26,173 bases of DNA, taken from a virus. The stretch spans positions 1 through 26,173 of IMG/VR virus record IMGVR_UViG_3300009100_000040, one strand, 5' to 3'. Numbering within the stretch: the first letter of the stretch is position 1; every line of letters starts with the position of its first letter. The notes beneath the pieces were generated by a model. It was given only the letters and a program-made list of their open reading frames with translations, was not told where the DNA came from and ran no database searches. Positions 22,990-26,173 of this stretch are shown here, piece after piece. Both the position numbers and the translations under genes were made by a program.

Positions 22990-24999
22990 CTAGCGCGGAC
23001 GGGCGTAAATGTCGGGCCGGGTCGTCATGAACTGGCGCCCGCCCACGCTGGCGTAGTTGGCTTGGGCCGCAGCCCCCTGCCCGCGCATGACCTGATACAG
23101 CATGCATTCCAGGCCCGCGACTGGCGTGCGGTGCAGCCCTTCGACCGGCTCGTCGGCCAGCCGCCCGGCTTTCATCGGGATGGCGTAGCCGCCCATCAGC
23201 CCGGCGATCAAGTAGCGGCACTCGGGCGAAACCAGCAACGCCCGCTGGCCCCGGATCGTGGTGCGCACGCTGTCGTTCAGGCAGGCGAGGCTTTCCTGAT
23301 AGTAGCCCCCGCGTGCTGGCTGTATGTTCAGTCCGCGCAGATGGCGGTTCAATTCCAGCCGCGTCCACTCATCGAACACGTCGGCAGGCGAGTAGGCCAC
23401 CAAGGAATGACGCCCAAGCTCGCCTTGCGCCGACATCCAGATCGAGCGAACCGCATCGGCCACCGCCCCCGGCTCCACCCACTCGCGCAGCAGGTAGAAC
23501 GCCAACCCCACCTGCTGCACCGCCACACAAGTGACCTCGGTGCTGGACTGGTTGAAGGCGAGCATGATCGCGCCGGAACGCTGGGGCTGCGCGTTGACGG
23601 ACACGTTGGCATCGGAAAACTCGCCGTACACCGGCTCACCGGGCCGCATCTTCACAATATAAGCCAGCGCGTTGACCACGTTGTCGTTCTTCGACGGAAA
23701 GCGGCGCATCTCCTCCACCAGCTGCTGGTGCGCGCCGCGCCCGCCCACCAGCACAATCGCCCGCGCCCGGCAAAACGGCTGCAGCGCCCCCCGGATGAAG
23801 TCGTGCTTGCTCTTGTCGTTGGGCGCGCGCAGATCGACCAGCGGCAGCACGGTGTTGCGCTTGATCATCTCGGCGCGGATCGGCTCGCGCATCCAGTCCT
23901 CCAGCGAATCGCTCTCCACCCCCAAGCCGATAGGCCGGTACTGCTCGTTCACATCGAACAGGTCGTTGATCATGTCGGACGGCTTCCAGTTCATGCCGCC
24001 CGAGAGCACGACGTAGATCGTGTTGCCGTGAAAGGCGGCAACCACCCGCCCGTAGTTGTCGGATTTCCGATCCTTGGTGCGCGCCGGATCGTACATCGCC
24101 CACACCGGCAGATGGTCGGTTGGCAGGGCCGGGCATTCCTGCAGGTCGCGCTCATCGAAGTCGGCGAGTTCGTTGGAGCGGGCCCGCAGCATATATTCAC
24201 GGTCGAAGTCGTCCGACAATCCCTGCCGTTCGAACAGCGCCTTTTGATTGCGAATCCACGGCAGGCCGAAGCGCGACTCCCACAGCGGCTGCGCATCCTC
24301 GTCCTCCGGCTCGCCCAAGCAGATCGGGAAGTACAACCGCATCCAGCTGTCGTCTGTGCGAAGGCGTACCGGCAGGCAGTCGGTACCCTCCGGCGTGCAG
24401 TTCACGCGGATGCGCCCGCGCTTGGGATCGAGCGCCGGGATCACCTCGGCGTACAACCACGACACGGTGGTATCGACCGCCTCCTTGGAGGCCACATCCC
24501 CGTTCAGCTTGTTCTCGATGTCGTCCAGCATGGCAAAGGTCGGGCGCGCGTCGTGGTGCAAGCGACCGCGCGGCGACTGGCCCTTGCCGTAGGCGTCGAT
24601 GCGAACCCCGTTGGTGAGCACGATGGAGTCCACTTTGTCGGTCGCGCCCTTGCCCAGCAGGGTGCCGAACATGCCGATCAGCATGCGGTTGGTCTTGAGC
24701 GCGAACTTGATGTTCTCCAGCTTTTCACACGCCTTGTCCCACGTCTCGCCAAACAGCAGGCCGAACGGGAAGTTGGCGTAACAGGCTTCGACCGCGATGA
24801 ACTCCTGCGCCTTGGTGGTCTTGGCGCTGCCGCGAAAGCCCTCGATCAGCACGCGCTCGTGCGCCGAGCGCCACGCCTGCACGATCTTCAGGTGGATCGC
24901 CGGGGTCGCGTCCTCGTGCTTGGCCGAAAACAGCATGTCCAGCGCGAGCGCGCGGTCCTCCGACATGCGCCGCAAAAGCTCGGTGCGGTCTAAATTCAC
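22990..24999 (-). CDS. terL: Terminase large subunit, 669 residues, with an extra C-terminal domain
   Basis: I chose GTG 24999 because it overlaps the previous stop (GTGA); the longer frame upstream lies over the membrane gene. The ATPase domain has Walker A GFRGSAKTT (54-62) and Walker B FAMLDD (155-160). The RNase H-like nuclease shows MYDPARTKDRKSDNYGR with Asp304, GVESDSLEDW with Glu362/Asp364, and SKNDNVVNALAY with Asp439. The packaging motor cuts concatemeric DNA and pumps it through the portal. Most family members end soon after this third motif, but here about 200 residues follow (455-669). These repeat the layout of the nuclease domain without its acidic residues. The terminase call is very strong. 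The duplicate-domain reading is my inference. Confidence 0.95.
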   Translation of the reverse strand: MNLDRTELLRRMSEDRALALDMLFSAKHEDATPAIHLKIVQAWRSAHERVLIEGFRGSAKTTKAQEFIAVEACYANFPFGLLFGETWDKACEKLENIKFALKTNRMLIGMFGTLLGKGATDKVDSIVLTNGVRIDAYGKGQSPRGRLHHDARPTFAMLDDIENKLNGDVASKEAVDTTVSWLYAEVIPALDPKRGRIRVNCTPEGTDCLPVRLRTDDSWMRLYFPICLGEPEDEDAQPLWESRFGLPWIRNQKALFERQGLSDDFDREYMLRARSNELADFDERDLQECPALPTDHLPVWAMYDPARTKDRKSDNYGRVVAAFHGNTIYVVLSGGMNWKPSDMINDLFDVNEQYRPIGLGVESDSLEDWMREPIRAEMIKRNTVLPLVDLRAPNDKSKHDFIRGALQPFCRARAIVLVGGRGAHQQLVEEMRRFPSKNDNVVNALAYIVKMRPGEPVYGEFSDANVSVNAQPQRSGAIMLAFNQSSTEVTCVAVQQVGLAFYLLREWVEPGAVADAVRSIWMSAQGELGRHSLVAYSPADVFDEWTRLELNRHLRGLNIQPARGGYYQESLACLNDSVRTTIRGQRALLVSPECRYLIAGLMGGYAIPMKAGRLADEPVEGLHRTPVAGLECMLYQVMRGQGAAAQANYASVGGRQFMTTRPDIYARPR

Positions 25000-25238
25000 G
25001 TCACGACCACGATGGCCCGGCGCGGGCGGTTTCGCACCCGGCGGCGTCGGCAGCGCCGTTTGGGCGGCGGCTCCTGCGGCGCCGCTTCCTCCTGCGGCGG
25101 TGGAAAGCGCCACTGCTCCGGGCGGTTGCTGGGCTCCGCATGCAACCACTCGCGCCGCGCCCACAGCACGAACAGCACGTAGGCGCCGAGCAGGGTGAGC
25201 CCCAGCCCGATCTGCACCAGCGCGTCGCCGCCGCTCAC
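24996..25238 (-). CDS. Small one-pass membrane protein with basic tail, 80 residues
   Basis: The start is GTG 25238, with GAGGA just upstream in a duplicated 11-bp unit. Residues about 7-27 (LVQIGLGLTLLGAYVLFVLW) are one clear membrane span. The region after it is Pro/Glu/Gln-rich (QWRFPPPQEEAAPQEPPPK), then strongly basic (RRCRRRRVRNRPRR). By the positive-inside rule the basic tail would lie in the cytoplasm. The gene overlaps the terminase start by four bases. It could be a holin or other lysis or membrane protein, since such genes often sit beside the large terminase, but no lysin is seen in this window, so the lysis role is uncertain. Confidence 0.7.
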   Translation of the reverse strand: MSGGDALVQIGLGLTLLGAYVLFVLWARREWLHAEPSNRPEQWRFPPPQEEAAPQEPPPKRRCRRRRVRNRPRRAIVVVT

Positions 25239-25255
25239 TCGGTCCTCACTCGGTC
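25234..25255 (-). repeat. 11-bp tandem duplication over the membrane-protein ribosome site
   Basis: The unit GAGGACCGAGT on the minus strand occurs twice in direct tandem. The second copy runs into the GTG start, and each copy supplies a GAGGA Shine-Dalgarno. It lies in the gap between two minus-strand genes. Confidence 0.85.
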
Positions 25256-25256
25256 C

Positions 25257-25466
25257 TCATTGGCGCGTACTGGATTGCGGATGCCGGTAGCGGTAGTGCA
25301 GCACGCGCGCCCGCATCTCCTCCTCCGACAATCCGCCGTCCAGATACGTCTCCACCAGCAACTGCCAGAACATGGCGCTGCTCGCGCGCTGCGCCATGAC
25401 ATCGAGCATCGCCTGCAGCTGGCCGATCTTGGATTGCAACGCCTCGATGGAATCGCCCTCGTTCAT
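25257..25466 (-). CDS. Small helical protein, 69 residues
   Basis: ATG 25466 overlaps the preceding stop (ATGA) and has an AAGGAG box. The product (MNEGDSIEALQSKIGQLQAM...) is helical, with Leu/Met heptad spacing at about 8-28. A second helix pair follows around FWQLLVETYLDGGLSEEEMR, then a basic tail ending in STRQ. There is no membrane span or metal site. It belongs to a run of four small overlapping genes ahead of the terminase. Small helical proteins there can include a small terminase subunit, but no helix-turn-helix is visible in this one. The function is unknown. Confidence 0.7.
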   Translation of the reverse strand: MNEGDSIEALQSKIGQLQAMLDVMAQRASSAMFWQLLVETYLDGGLSEEEMRARVLHYRYRHPQSSTRQ

Positions 25467-25774
25467 GCGCTCTCCTTGCGCGCGCCGTTGCTGGCGTCGT
25501 ACTGCCGCTTGAGTTCTTCGCGGCTCCAGCCGCTCGCGTAGTGCGCGATCATCGTCTCCAGCTTCAGGTTCTCGGACACCATCGTATCGATCTGCTGCGC
25601 CGCCAGCTGCATCAGTACCCGCGAGGTCTGCGTGCTCGCCACTTCCCGCAGCAGCTGATCGGGGTCCAACTCGCCCGCAATCGCCCGCAGAATAAGCTGT
25701 TCCAACTCGCTGCGCATAGTGGACAGATGGCTCAGGCACACGTTGATGGAATCTGACACGGCCTGCGTGTCCAT
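25463..25774 (-). CDS. Small helical protein, 103 residues
   Basis: ATG 25774 shares its A with the preceding stop (TGATG) and follows AGGAGGG. The 103 residues are almost wholly helical (MDTQAVSDSINVCLSHLSTM, LEQLILRAIAGELDPDQLL, SRVLMQLAAQQIDTMVSENL). The end, SGWSREELKRQYDASN, resembles the last helix of small DNA-binding or oligomer-forming proteins. The size and place a little upstream of the large terminase would suit a small terminase subunit, but I see no clear DNA-binding motif, so this is only a possibility. Confidence 0.72.
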   Translation of the reverse strand: MDTQAVSDSINVCLSHLSTMRSELEQLILRAIAGELDPDQLLREVASTQTSRVLMQLAAQQIDTMVSENLKLETMIAHYASGWSREELKRQYDASNGARKESA

Positions 25775-26013
25775 CAGCCCTCCTTGTCTTCGAAGTCGAG
25801 CTTCTTCCACGACTCGCCCCACCCCAAGCACGCATCGGCGACTTCCTTGCTCAACTGCTCGCGCGTCATCGCCGGATCGGCAAAATAGCGGTCGAGGATT
25901 TCCTGCAAGTCCTTGCACAACCCGCTGGCACTGGCCCACCCCTGCATCGCGTTGAACGCGAAGTTCTCCATGTACTGCGCCTTCAGCTGCTCACTCTGTT
26001 CGACTGTGATCAT
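25774..26013 (-). CDS. Small helical protein, 79 residues
   Basis: ATG 26013 lies after a duplicated AGGAGTGAGCC unit that supplies its ribosome site. The product (MITVEQSEQLKAQYMENFAF...) is predicted all helix, acidic overall, with aromatic residues (GWASASGLC, GWGESWKKLDF). There are no membrane, metal or catalytic motifs. It is translationally linked to the next gene by a one-base overlap. I do not recognise it. Confidence 0.68.
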   Translation of the reverse strand: MITVEQSEQLKAQYMENFAFNAMQGWASASGLCKDLQEILDRYFADPAMTREQLSKEVADACLGWGESWKKLDFEDKEG

Positions 26014-26015
26014 GG

Positions 26016-26037
26016 CTCACTCCTGGCTCACTCCTGG
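26016..26037 (-). repeat. 11-bp tandem duplication at a stop/ribosome-site junction
   Basis: The minus-strand unit CCAGGAGTGAG occurs twice in tandem. The first copy holds the stop codon of the upstream gene and the second supplies AGGAG seven bases before the next ATG. Both this unit and the one at 25234 are 11 bp and contain GAGTGAG-like sequence. Confidence 0.85.
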
Positions 26038-26173
26038 GCTTTGAAGCATTCGGCAATGGCCGCGCTGAATTTCTTGAACGCCGCCGCATTACAGTCGCCG
26101 AATGCCTTGTTGATCCGATCCAGCCACGCCTGATCGCGCGGCTGGCCCGCCGGGCGCTGCTTGTCCGACTCCA
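26028..26173 (-). CDS. Partial small protein, C-terminal 47 residues
   Basis: The frame is open from the window edge to a TGA at 26028. The visible end reads ESDKQRPAGQPRDQAWLDRI, then NKAFGDCNAAAFKKFSAAIA and ECFKAQE. It looks helical with Ala/Lys/Phe spacing and has two Cys. The start lies beyond the window. The adjoining ribosome site and same-strand packing support coding. The function is unknown. Confidence 0.6.
   Translation of the reverse strand, partial: ESDKQRPAGQPRDQAWLDRINKAFGDCNAAAFKKFSAAIAECFKAQE

Noticed and set aside
22969-24993. 674-residue plus-strand frame opposite the terminase.
   Set aside because: The minus strand has Walker and nuclease motifs; the plus frame has none and is rich in His, Arg and Val as expected for a shadow.
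25000-25164. Longer N-terminus for the large terminase (55 extra residues).
   Set aside because: It is low-complexity Ala/Pro/Gly and lies over the membrane-protein gene. The GTG at 24999 gives the usual four-base overlap.
1-26173. CRISPR array, tRNA genes, insertion sequence or integrase.
   Set aside because: No regularly spaced repeats, no cloverleaf with CCA-type end, no transposase or recombinase motif and no terminal inverted repeats were seen on either strand.

Overview
This window is a block of virion-building and DNA-packaging genes from a tailed double-stranded DNA phage or prophage. Every gene I can support (24 CDS, two of them cut by the window edges) lies on the minus strand, so the region reads from base 26173 down to base 1. 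The DNA is GC-rich, genes are packed head to tail with 1-41 bp overlaps or very short gaps, and most starts carry a purine-rich Shine-Dalgarno. There are no tRNAs, integrases or recognisable host genes. An N4-gp56-type major capsid protein together with P22-like adaptor and nozzle proteins and a beta-helix tailspike, with no tape measure or sheath, points to a short-tailed (podovirus-like) phage of a high-GC, probably Gram-negative, host. I cannot name the host or the phage genus.

Layout in transcription order. (1) 26173-25257: four small, mostly helical proteins of unknown role. (2) 25238-22990: a one-pass membrane protein overlapping the large terminase. (3) 22967-22519: an AT-rich tract, a small Cys/His protein, a TTGACA-containing repeat, a palindrome and a 44-residue basic protein. 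(4) 22517-19571: portal protein and a tandem pair of paralogous 130-residue proteins. (5) 19566-15311: tailspike and two smaller beta proteins that share a C-terminal-type module with it. (6) 15236-12952: scaffold-like protein and major capsid protein, followed by a strong intrinsic terminator. (7) 12864-9595: two small proteins, a head-tail adaptor candidate and a P22 gp10-like nozzle candidate. (8) 9591-7849: tail-collar fibre, a four-Cys coiled-coil protein and a cupin. (9) 7862-686: three large low-complexity, Gln/Pro-rich proteins, ending in a 1522-residue protein, that look like internal or ejected virion proteins. (10) 689-1: a partial protein with a helix-turn-helix-like start, possibly a small terminase or other DNA-binding protein.

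The terminase pumps DNA through the portal into a shell made by the capsid and scaffold proteins. The adaptor and nozzle close the head, the spike and collar fibre contact the host, and the three giant proteins probably leave the virion with the DNA. The most unusual points are an apparent second, catalytically dead RNase H-like domain at the end of the large terminase; a hydrophobic N-terminal LPGG-type motif shared by several neighbouring virion proteins; one beta module repeated in three adjacent genes; an Ig-like insertion in the capsid protein; and a near-identical 18-bp TTGACAC element at two gene junctions.
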